From: Bacteroidales bacterium
Lineage (GTDB): Bacteria; Bacteroidota; Bacteroidia; Bacteroidales; UBA932
Assembly: GCA_024398365.1 (NCBI GenBank)
Contig: JAKSJG010000001.1
Coordinates: 62,001 to 126,000, forward strand
Reading direction: 5' to 3'
DNA length: 64,000 bases
Part shown: positions 53,751 to 60,684 of the stretch, one piece after another
Position numbering within the stretch: the first letter of the stretch is position 1
How the letters are laid out: every line of letters begins with the position of its first letter
Program-made: the position numbers and the translations under genes
Notes under the pieces: model-generated
What the model was told of the DNA's origin: nothing
Seen by the model: only the letters and a program-made list of their open reading frames with translations
Database searches by the model: none

Positions 53751-54938
53751 TTATTTGCTTGTTTTCGTGATTTTTGCTTCGGCCCGGCCTTCGCCCAGCA
53801 GCAGGACTATCTCGTCCCCTTCCTTGATGTCGGCGGCTGAAGTGATCCTGTGCCCGTCCTTGAGGGCCATTGCCCAGCCCTTGGACAGTATCTTTACCGG
53901 GTCGGCGGCGGCCACGCGCAGCTCCATGCGGTCGAGGGTGGCGAGGGCGTCGCTCAGGCGCGAGCTTGCGGCACTGCGCAGACGCAGGGTCAGGGCGTCG
54001 AAGCGGGCGAGCTGGGAAGCGGCCTTGCCGCGCACAGCGAGCCTCAGGCGGGTGGCGAGGGACTCCAGATTGAAGTCCTCCTGCGCGAAGATATCCACTA
54101 TGTAGTCGGCCAGGGCCGTAGGGGTCTTGACATTGGTGTAGGCCACCATATCTACTATATGATAGTCGTGGTCGTGGCCAATGCCCGTCAGCACCGGGAG
54201 CGGGAACTGCGCCACATTGACCGCCAGGTCATAGTCGTCGAAGCATACCAGGTCCATCGCGCCTCCGCCTCCGCGCAGTATGAGCAGGGCGTCGAACTCG
54301 TCAGATCTCCGCGCCACGGAGTCCATGGCGGCGATGATGCTCTGCGGGGCGTCCGAACCCTGCATCAGGGCCGGGAACAGCTCCGTATGATAGCGGAAGC
54401 CGTATTCGTTCTCGTGGAGGTGGCGCATGAAGTCGCGGTAGCCTGCCGCGGTCTCAGCGGATATTACCGCGAAGCGGCGGGGCAGCCTCGGCAGGGTGAG
54501 GGACGGGTTCATGTCCATCATGCCTTCCTTCTCCAGCCTGGCGATGGTGGCGCGGCGTATGCGCTCCTGTTCCCCTACGGTGAATGAAGGGTCGATGTCG
54601 GTGACCAGCAGCGAGAGCGAATAGAGCTCCGAATACTGCACCTGCGCCCGCACGAGCACCGTCATGCCGACAGCGAGGCTCTGTCCGGTCTCGCTCTCGA
54701 AATACGGCTTGAGCAGACGGTAGCGCGAAGCCCAGATGATGGCCTGGGCCCTGGCCGCGATGCCGCCGCCCGGCTCTGACTCGGTCAGGGTGAGGTAGCA
54801 GTGCCCGCTGGGATGGTTTTTCAGCTCGCTGATCTCCGCGTGCACCCATACCTGCTCACGGAAGCCGCTCTCCAGCGTCTCCCTGACCTCGCCCAGAAGT
54901 TCCTTCAGTCCGAGTGTGTTTTTCTCTCCGCTCTCCAT
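53751..54938 (-). CDS. xseA: exodeoxyribonuclease VII large subunit
   Basis: XseA degrades single-stranded DNA in mismatch and damage repair. The N-terminal OB-fold has VWVHAEISELKNHPSGHCYLTL. The catalytic domain has FAVISAETAAGYRDFMRHL, DALLILRGGGGAMDLVCFDDYDLA and VLTGIGHDHDYHIVDMVAYTNVKTPTALAD. A helical region and a C-terminal beta segment (ILSKGWAMALKDGHRI) follow. Length 395. The promoter element TACCTTTG at 54954-54947 ends 8 bases before the start codon. Confidence 0.95.
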   Translation of the reverse strand: MESGEKNTLGLKELLGEVRETLESGFREQVWVHAEISELKNHPSGHCYLTLTESEPGGGIAARAQAIIWASRYRLLKPYFESETGQSLAVGMTVLVRAQVQYSELYSLSLLVTDIDPSFTVGEQERIRRATIARLEKEGMMDMNPSLTLPRLPRRFAVISAETAAGYRDFMRHLHENEYGFRYHTELFPALMQGSDAPQSIIAAMDSVARRSDEFDALLILRGGGGAMDLVCFDDYDLAVNVAQFPLPVLTGIGHDHDYHIVDMVAYTNVKTPTALADYIVDIFAQEDFNLESLATRLRLAVRGKAASQLARFDALTLRLRSAASSRLSDALATLDRMELRVAAADPVKILSKGWAMALKDGHRITSAADIKEGDEIVLLLGEGRAEAKITKTSK

Positions 54939-54946
54939 ATCGGATG

Positions 54947-54954
54947 CAAAGGTA
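54947..54954 (-). promoter_or_regulatory. -7 element for xseA, near-leaderless
   Basis: TACCTTTG reads on the minus strand from 54954 to 54947, 8 bases before the xseA start codon, leaving only a few leader bases. Confidence 0.55.
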
Positions 54955-54978
54955 ATAAAGAAGAAATGTAAAGAATGG

Positions 54979-55006
54979 TTGTGTATTCAAAAAAATTGTA
55001 TCTTTG
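54979..55006 (+). promoter_or_regulatory. greA promoter
   Basis: TTG at 54979-54981 and TATCTTTG at 54999-55006 are 17 bases apart, and fit -33 and -7 positions. Predicted transcription start is near 55011, leaving a leader of about 68 bases that contains the hairpin at 55034-55061. Confidence 0.65.
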
Positions 55007-55033
55007 CAGAGTAAATAGTAACAGTTGTTTTTG

Positions 55034-55061
55034 AAAGGGTCCCGTCCGTGCGGGATTCTTT
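55034..55061 (+). promoter_or_regulatory. hairpin in the greA leader
   Basis: AAAGGGTCCCG (55034-55044) pairs with CGGGATTCTTT (55051-55061) over 11 positions, two of them G.U, with a 6-base loop. A short T-rich run follows (55066-55070). It lies between the promoter and the greA ATG at 55079, so it could act as a weak attenuator or RNA stabiliser. Confidence 0.6.
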
Positions 55062-55078
55062 CTAATTTTTATATCAAA

Positions 55079-55549
55079 ATGGCAGAAATCATATACGTTA
55101 CCCAGGAAGGTCTGGACAATCTGAGGGACGAACTCAGCAAACTCATAGCACGACGTCCAATCATCTCGGCTGCAATCGCTGAGGCACGCGACAAGGGCGA
55201 TCTCTCCGAAAATGCGGAGTATGACGCAGCGCGCGAAGAGCAGGGCCTTCTCGAGCTCAAGATATCCAAGCTTCAGGAGAAGCTCATCAACGCAAAGGTC
55301 ATCGACGAGTCCAAGCTCGGCACCGACAAGATTCAGATGCTCAACAAGGTGAAGCTCAAGAATCTCAACAACAAGAGCGTTGTGGAGTACACCCTCGTGG
55401 GTGAAAGTGAAGCCAACTTCAAGGAAGGCAAGCTCGCCGCTTCCACACCTATCGGAAAGGCCCTGATGGGCCGCTCCAAGGGTGACATCGTGGAAGTCAA
55501 GGTCCCTGCAGGCCTGCTGAAGTTCGAAATCCTCGACATTTCAATCTAA
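55079..55549 (+). CDS. greA: transcription elongation factor GreA
   Basis: GreA rescues stalled RNA polymerase by inducing transcript cleavage. The N-terminal coiled coil has YVTQEGLDNLRDELSKL and ARDKGDLSENAEYDAAREEQG, with the acidic tip DLSENAEYD. The C-terminal domain has YTLVGESEANFKEGKLA and SPIGKAL-like STPIGKALMGRSKGD. Length 156. The ATG at 55079 is preferred because residues encoded upstream from 55025 fall in the hairpin and are unlike the family. Confidence 0.95.
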   Translation: MAEIIYVTQEGLDNLRDELSKLIARRPIISAAIAEARDKGDLSENAEYDAAREEQGLLELKISKLQEKLINAKVIDESKLGTDKIQMLNKVKLKNLNNKSVVEYTLVGESEANFKEGKLAASTPIGKALMGRSKGDIVEVKVPAGLLKFEILDISI

Positions 55550-55564
55550 ACGAACCCCCGCGTC

Positions 55565-55966
55565 ATGGCAACTATTTTCACCAGAATCATCAACGGCGAG
55601 ATACCTTCATATAAGGTTGCCGAAAATGAGGACTGCTACGCATTCCTCGACATCAATCCGCTTGCCGAGGGACATACTCTCGTAGTCCCGAAGACAGAGA
55701 CCGACTATATCTTCGACCTTCCGGAAGACAAGTATGCGAAGCTCTTCGCATTTGCGCAGAAGGTGGCGAAGGCACAGAAGGCGGCCATCCCATGCGTGAG
55801 GATAGGCGTTGCCGTGCTCGGCATGGAAGTGCCTCACGCGCACATCCACCTCGTTCCGCTCCAGACCGAGGCCGACCTCGATTTCAAGAAGGAGAAGAAG
55901 TCTCTCACTCCGGAGCAGTTTGCCGCCATTGCCGCCGGCATCGCGGCCGAATACAATAAACTTTAG
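55565..55966 (+). CDS. HIT family hydrolase (HINT-like)
   Basis: This is a nucleotide phosphoramidase of the histidine-triad superfamily. The triad is PHAHIHLVPL around residue 90-97, and the N-terminus FTRIINGEIPSYKVAENEDCYAFLDI is typical of the HINT branch. Length 133. It sits 15 bases after greA and 6 bases before the next gene, so greA, HIT and the lipoprotein form one run. Confidence 0.94.
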   Translation: MATIFTRIINGEIPSYKVAENEDCYAFLDINPLAEGHTLVVPKTETDYIFDLPEDKYAKLFAFAQKVAKAQKAAIPCVRIGVAVLGMEVPHAHIHLVPLQTEADLDFKKEKKSLTPEQFAAIAAGIAAEYNKL

Positions 55967-55972
55967 ACAGCA

Positions 55973-57109
55973 ATGAAAAGATCTTTTCTGCTCGCAGCAG
56001 TGATTCTCGTCGCCGTATCCTGCGGCAAGACACCTACAGCCCGCATTTCAGGTACAGTGGAGTCCCTCGGGGACAGCTGCCTTGTGCTTCAGCGCCTCAA
56101 CTTCAACACACTTGAGGGCGTGGATACCGTCAAGCTCGCTGCTGACGGCTCATTTGACTTCAAGGTGAAACTCCCTACGAAGACTCCGGAGTTCTACTAC
56201 CTCTATGACGGCGCGTCCCAGATCGCCGCAGCGGTGCTCCTGCCGGGCGACAACGTGAAGATCAAGGTCAGCAAGGACGGCAACTATGAGGTTGAAGGCT
56301 CCGGGGAATCAGCTCTGCTGAGGGAGATCAACCAGAAGTTCATGAAGGCCAATCTGGAACTCAACCAGCTCGCGGATGAGGCTGTCAATGCCTCTGACGA
56401 AGCTGCGCTCAAGGATGCCAACGTGAAGATGAGCCGCGCATACGTGCAGTACAAGCGCGAGGCTCTGGCCTACATCATGGGACACCAGAAGTCCATTACT
56501 TCAGCGGCGGTGGCTTTTCAGAAGTTCCACGAACAGCTGCCGGTGTTCAATGAACTGACCGATGTCATCGTGTTCAAGCAGCTCTGCGATTCACTCCAGA
56601 CAGTATATCCCGATTCAAGATATGTGACAGCCCTCAGGGATGAGGTCACCCGCCGCGAGTCGGATTTCAAGCTTAGCCAGAAGATAGAACAGGTGCAGTC
56701 CATCAGCTTTCCTGAGCTCAACCTCCCTGACATCAACGGCAAGGACTGCATACTCTCCAGTCTCACAGGCAAGGTCATCATCCTTTCCTTCTGGAGCGTG
56801 AGCCAGAACGACCACAAGATGTTCAACCAGGAGATCCTTGACATGTACAACCGTCTCCACGCCTCTGGCCTCGAGATATATCAGGTGTCACTCGATATCG
56901 ACAAGCCGACCTGGGCTGCTGCGGTCAACAACCAGAAGCTGCCTTGGATCAGCGTCAACGACGGCCTCGGCACCGCTTCACCTGCAGTTGCAGCATACAA
57001 CGTCACCAAACTTCCGACGATGTATGTCATCAACCGTCAGGGTGACATCGTGGGCAAGGACGTTTACAGCGTCGCAAGCCTCGAAGCTCTCGTGAAGAGA
57101 TACCTGTAG
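55973..57109 (+). CDS. DUF4369/thioredoxin-fold lipoprotein lacking the CxxC
   Basis: A lipoprotein signal (lipobox VAVSC, Cys about residue 17) is followed by an N-terminal DUF4369-like beta domain (residues ~20-120). A helical middle region comes next, then a TlpA/AhpC-like thioredoxin fold (residues ~250-378). At the place of the usual WCxxC, after GKVIILSFW, the sequence reads SVSQNDHKMF, so both redox cysteines are missing. The cis-Pro loop (KLPTMYVINRQGDIVG) is kept. It is thus a thioredoxin-like protein unlikely to do disulfide exchange; a structural or binding role is possible. It ends 2 bases before convergent tsaB. Confidence 0.85.
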   Translation: MKRSFLLAAVILVAVSCGKTPTARISGTVESLGDSCLVLQRLNFNTLEGVDTVKLAADGSFDFKVKLPTKTPEFYYLYDGASQIAAAVLLPGDNVKIKVSKDGNYEVEGSGESALLREINQKFMKANLELNQLADEAVNASDEAALKDANVKMSRAYVQYKREALAYIMGHQKSITSAAVAFQKFHEQLPVFNELTDVIVFKQLCDSLQTVYPDSRYVTALRDEVTRRESDFKLSQKIEQVQSISFPELNLPDINGKDCILSSLTGKVIILSFWSVSQNDHKMFNQEILDMYNRLHASGLEIYQVSLDIDKPTWAAAVNNQKLPWISVNDGLGTASPAVAAYNVTKLPTMYVINRQGDIVGKDVYSVASLEALVKRYL

Positions 57110-57111
57110 GA

Positions 57112-57798
57112 TTACAATACGGACTTCTTGCTGATACCGGCAACGAATTCCTTGAGATAGAAGGGTTCAAAGTACGCAATGTCTTTGAACTCTTTTTTAT
57201 TGAGCGCCTCGATGGCAGGGACGGCCATGGCTGAGGCGAGAGGGAAGCACTGCTCGAAGCATGCGTTCGGACTCTTGCATACCTTGCTGAATTTGGCGGC
57301 GCCGTCGCCGATGAAGAGCACGCTGTGCTCCTTGAGCAGGTCGGCGAAACTGTTCTCATCGAGTATTGTGGCCTCAGTGCCGCGTACTTCGTTGCACTGG
57401 CCGTCGAATATGGCGCTATAGACCTCCATGCGGCGCGCATCCACCATCGGCACGATGAAGTCCGCCTTGCCGCGGCCCTGCTCCGCCAGGATGCGGAGTG
57501 TGCCGACAGAGAGAAGCGGCCTGCCGCTGCCGAAGCAGAGGCCCTTGGCCGTGGACACACCGACGCGCAGTCCGGTATAGCTGCCCGGGCCTTCGCTGAC
57601 AGCCACTGCGTCGCAGTCCGCCATCTTCATCCCGAGTTCCTTCAATACCCCGTCAACGAAAGGGGCGAGGAGGGAGGCGTGCTGCTTGGCCGTTTCGGTC
57701 TTGCGCTCAGCTATGATCTCCGTTCCCCTGGCCACTGCCACTGAACAACATTCGGTGCTCGTCTCGAGCATCAGCAAGATAGGTGTATCCATAATCAT
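57112..57798 (-). CDS. tsaB: tRNA threonylcarbamoyladenosine biosynthesis protein TsaB
   Basis: TsaB is the partner of TsaD in making t6A37 of ANN-decoding tRNAs. The ASKHA-type N-terminus ILLMLETSTECCSVAVARG, LAPFVDGVLKELG and AVSEGPGSYTGLRVGVSTAKGLCFG identify it. Length 228. The ATG at 57798 abuts the stop of the adaptor gene; an ATG six bases downstream is equally possible. It is thus a housekeeping gene at the tail of the peptide-export operon. Confidence 0.94.
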   Translation of the reverse strand: MIMDTPILLMLETSTECCSVAVARGTEIIAERKTETAKQHASLLAPFVDGVLKELGMKMADCDAVAVSEGPGSYTGLRVGVSTAKGLCFGSGRPLLSVGTLRILAEQGRGKADFIVPMVDARRMEVYSAIFDGQCNEVRGTEATILDENSFADLLKEHSVLFIGDGAAKFSKVCKSPNACFEQCFPLASAMAVPAIEALNKKEFKDIAYFEPFYLKEFVAGISKKSVL

Positions 57799-58968
57799 TC
57801 AATCTGTGACCTTCACCGCGGTGCCTTCGTCCAGGTCCTTTGTGATGGCGGAGTACGGCGCGCTTATCACGCGCTGACCTTCAGCCAGGCCGGAGAGCAC
57901 CTCGATGCGGTCAAAATCCTGTATGCCTGTTTTTATAGTTGCGGATTGCGCCCGGCCGTCCTTGTCCACTGTCCATACTTTCTGCTTGCTGTCCCTGGCG
58001 AAAACGCACTGGACAGGGACGCTGAGTATGCCGCGCCGCAGGTCGGTGTGGATGGTGACCGATGCCGTCATTCCGGGCCTGACCTTCATCCCGTCTCGGG
58101 GAGAGGGGATGGAAAGCATCGCAATCCGGACTTCAAAGTTAGCAACTTGCCCGAATGTTCCGGCAATATTTTTTGCGGAATTTGCGATTTCGACCACTTT
58201 GCCCCTGAATTCGGCATCCCTGATGGCGTCGATGCGTATGGTGGCGCTGTCCCCGACATGCAGTTTGACCACGTCCGTCTCGCTGATGTCGGCTATGACT
58301 TCCATCCTGCTCAGGTCCGCCACCTTCATCAGCAGGGTGCCAGCCATCTGGCTGGTGCCGACTATCCTCTCGCCCTTGCGGACATAGAGTGCGGAGATGG
58401 TGCCCGGCATGGGCGCATGCACCGTCGTGCGCGAGAGGTTGTCCTCCGCTTCGCGTAATGCCGCTTCGGCCCTCTGCACGGCATATCCGGCGGCGTCCAG
58501 GGCATCCTGAGCCATGGCGCTGTCCGCCCGGGCCGCCTCAAGTTCGCTGTCCGAGACGGCTCCGCCAGCGTGCAGGGCGGCCACTCTGGCATGTTCGGCG
58601 ACGGCCTGCCCGGTGCGCTTACTCTGCTGTGACAGCTCCGCGCGTGCCATGCCGAGCGCCGCTCCGGCACTTTCGAGCGTGGCCAGGTATGCGTCCTGCT
58701 TGATCCTGACCAGCATGTCGCCGCTACGTACATTCGCGCCCTCCTTGACGGGCAGGCTGACTATCTCGCCCGACACTTCGGCCGCTATCTCAAGCTCCAC
58801 TTCCGGCCGCACCGTGCCTACCGCCGGGATGGACTCGGCGATGTCGGCTACTGACACGCAGGCCGTCTGCACCTCGACGGCCCCGCCATCCTTCCCGCGC
58901 CCGGCTGTGACTGCCAGGGTGAGCGCTCCGGCGCCGGCGAGTGTCCATATCAATGTCTTCCTTTTCAT
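57799..58968 (-). CDS. periplasmic adaptor (MacA/HlyD type) of the peptide exporter
   Basis: This is the membrane fusion protein that would bridge the ABC exporter and the outer-membrane factor. An N-terminal membrane anchor (residues ~6-22) precedes a biotinyl-lipoyl half-motif (EVSGEIVSLPVKEGANVRSG). The coiled-coil hairpin spans residues ~95-175, and the second lipoyl half is TVHAPMPGTISALYVRKG. Beta-barrel and proximal domains follow (VIADISETDVVKLHVGD, VRPGMTASVTIHTDL). The layout is nearer to MacA and RND adaptors than to long HlyD. Length 389. It overlaps the TolC-type gene by 4 bases and abuts tsaB. Confidence 0.88.
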   Translation of the reverse strand: MKRKTLIWTLAGAGALTLAVTAGRGKDGGAVEVQTACVSVADIAESIPAVGTVRPEVELEIAAEVSGEIVSLPVKEGANVRSGDMLVRIKQDAYLATLESAGAALGMARAELSQQSKRTGQAVAEHARVAALHAGGAVSDSELEAARADSAMAQDALDAAGYAVQRAEAALREAEDNLSRTTVHAPMPGTISALYVRKGERIVGTSQMAGTLLMKVADLSRMEVIADISETDVVKLHVGDSATIRIDAIRDAEFRGKVVEIANSAKNIAGTFGQVANFEVRIAMLSIPSPRDGMKVRPGMTASVTIHTDLRRGILSVPVQCVFARDSKQKVWTVDKDGRAQSATIKTGIQDFDRIEVLSGLAEGQRVISAPYSAITKDLDEGTAVKVTD

Positions 58969-60269
58969 CTTATGCTTCCGTCAATAATGACTCCATAACG
59001 GTATTCCAGTATCTTGAGCTGGAGCAGGTATCTGTATCTGGCCTGCAGGCATTCGGCTTCCGCCCGGAGCATGTCGTTCCTGGCAGATAGATATTCCACG
59101 GGAGAAATGCGACCGCCGGCGAACAGGAGCTCGCAGCTGCGGTGATTCTCCTCGAGGGCCCTGAGGTTCTCGCGGGCGGCGGCCCAGGATTCGTAGAGGT
59201 TCACGGTCTCGGTGGCATCCGAATACGCCCTGTGCTCCGCGCGGGATATGACTTTCTGCAGTTCCAGCTCGTCCTTTGTCACTTCGCTCCGGAGGCCGTT
59301 GAGGTTCACGGCCGCGGCTGAGCCGTTGAGTATCGGGATGCTCAGCGAGATGCCCAGCGAAGGGTTGCCGTTGGACCTGAACTGATGCGCGAAGGTCTGC
59401 GGGCTTGAATTGCCGTAGTAGGTGCCGTAGCCGAAGCTGATGCCCAGGTCGGGCACGAATGCCCATTCGGCCGCCTTCAGGCGCGATCTGTCCCTCTCAA
59501 GAGCCGCGTGCGCCGCATCCCTTTCGGGGCAGTTTGCCAGACAGAGCAGTTCCGCGAGCCGCGTCCTGTCCGGGGCTTCGATAAAATCCTCCGTCGGAGG
59601 AAGGATGTCCATATCCTCCTCCGGCGAAAGATTCATACAGTTGTACAATGCGGCAATGGCCAGCTTCCGGCTGCCTTCCGCCCGGGTTAGCGCCGACTTT
59701 TCGACGGCGGCCTGGGCCATGATGCCGTCGAGGACGTATTGCGCGCTCCTGCCCGCCTTCACCTCGACGCGGGCTTTTTCAAGCTTGCCGAGTATGTCCT
59801 CGCAGTTCCTGCGGGCTATCCCGCAGGCCTGTTCCGCAAGGAGCAGCTGGAGGTAGGCGGCGGTGACATCGCAGATCAGCTGAGCCTCGCTCTGCCGCAG
59901 CCCGGCTTCTGCCATCCTGCATTCCTGCCGCCCGGCCCTGCGCCCGAAAAGTGCGGCTGCCTTGTCCGATGAGGAGAATGACAGTGCCGCCGATGCGCTC
60001 GCCGTGTAGTTCATCCTGTTGTCGATGATCATCAGTTCCTGCATGTCAACGGACCTTCCCCAGCTGAAATCATTGCCTGCATATATACTTATGGCGGGGA
60101 GCCAGTCGAGCAGCCGGAGAGCGGCGTCGCTGCGGCAGCGCTCCAGGGTCAGCCTGTCCTGCTTCAGCCCCGGGTCGTTGTCCAGGGCGCAGGAGATGCA
60201 TTCCTCAAGGCTCCAGACGTGCTCGCGGACGCCGCAGACCAGCATTATCGATATGGCAATCCCCAGCAT
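58965..60269 (-). CDS. TolC-type outer-membrane efflux protein
   Basis: This is the trimeric outer-membrane channel of the export system. A signal peptide-like start is followed by the two internal repeats of the outer-membrane efflux family: SLEECISCALDNDPGLKQ and AEWAFVPDLGISFGYG, each with long helices between strands. Length 434. It starts 4 bases after the peptide A stop and overlaps the adaptor gene by 4 bases (ATGA), so it is made with both peptides and the pump. Confidence 0.9.
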   Translation of the reverse strand: MLGIAISIMLVCGVREHVWSLEECISCALDNDPGLKQDRLTLERCRSDAALRLLDWLPAISIYAGNDFSWGRSVDMQELMIIDNRMNYTASASAALSFSSSDKAAALFGRRAGRQECRMAEAGLRQSEAQLICDVTAAYLQLLLAEQACGIARRNCEDILGKLEKARVEVKAGRSAQYVLDGIMAQAAVEKSALTRAEGSRKLAIAALYNCMNLSPEEDMDILPPTEDFIEAPDRTRLAELLCLANCPERDAAHAALERDRSRLKAAEWAFVPDLGISFGYGTYYGNSSPQTFAHQFRSNGNPSLGISLSIPILNGSAAAVNLNGLRSEVTKDELELQKVISRAEHRAYSDATETVNLYESWAAARENLRALEENHRSCELLFAGGRISPVEYLSARNDMLRAEAECLQARYRYLLQLKILEYRYGVIIDGSIR

Positions 60270-60273
60270 GGAC

Positions 60274-60447
60274 TTACTTCTTCACGATCTTGATAAGACT
60301 GATGATGGAGGTGAACACCTTGGAGATGACACCGATCGCATAACCTATCATATAGAGAGCATCCTGCGCGCCCTTGTCCACGCCACCGACTATGCAGATG
60401 GCTTCCTGCTCGCTCATGGCGATGAACTTGAATTCACTGTTTTTCAT
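60274..60447 (-). CDS. peptide A: double-glycine leader, bacteriocin-like core
   Basis: The gene encodes 57 residues. The leader MKNSEFKFIAMSEQEAICIVGG fits the double-glycine consensus closely: Met at -12, Ser at -11, Glu at -8, Ile at -4, Gly-Gly at -2/-1 (counting the cut site after residue 22). The 35-residue core starts VDKGAQDALYMIGYAIG and ends LIKIVKK. It is hydrophobic, has five Lys against two Asp (net about +3) and no Cys. It should form an amphipathic helix. It lies 3 bases after peptide B and 4 bases before the TolC-type gene. That it is a secreted antimicrobial or signal peptide is inferred from the leader and its neighbours. Confidence 0.82.
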   Translation of the reverse strand: MKNSEFKFIAMSEQEAICIVGGVDKGAQDALYMIGYAIGVISKVFTSIISLIKIVKK

Positions 60448-60450
60448 GGC

Positions 60451-60651
60451 CTAGCGATTGAAGATGGTTACTGAATATCCGTCAAGGAAGCCCTTGACCA
60501 GCTTCGGCACGTAGTCCGCGATGAAGTTGATCACATTCTTTACCTTGGTCGCGATGGTTTCGAAGGTGCTTGATGCAGAGGCGCCGCCTCTGAGAAGGAG
60601 CTCGGAAGAATTCATTTCCAACAGCCCCAAGCCTAACATTTTTTCTTCCAT
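60451..60651 (-). CDS. peptide B: double-glycine leader, bacteriocin-like core
   Basis: The gene encodes 66 residues. Leader: residues 1-23, ending in LLEMNSSELLLRGG; Glu is at -7 and Leu at -4, one residue off the textbook spacing but clearly of the same type. The core of 43 residues starts ASASSTFETIATKVKN, contains FIADYVPKLVKGFL and ends TIFNR. It has five basic and three acidic residues and no Cys, and alternates polar and hydrophobic residues in a helical pattern. It lies 33 bases after the exporter gene and 3 bases before peptide A. An in-frame ATG four codons in (60639) is a possible alternative start. Confidence 0.8.
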   Translation of the reverse strand: MEEKMLGLGLLEMNSSELLLRGGASASSTFETIATKVKNVINFIADYVPKLVKGFLDGYSVTIFNR

Positions 60652-60684
60652 TTTTTTGTGATTTTTGTGTTTCCGCCCTTGGTA

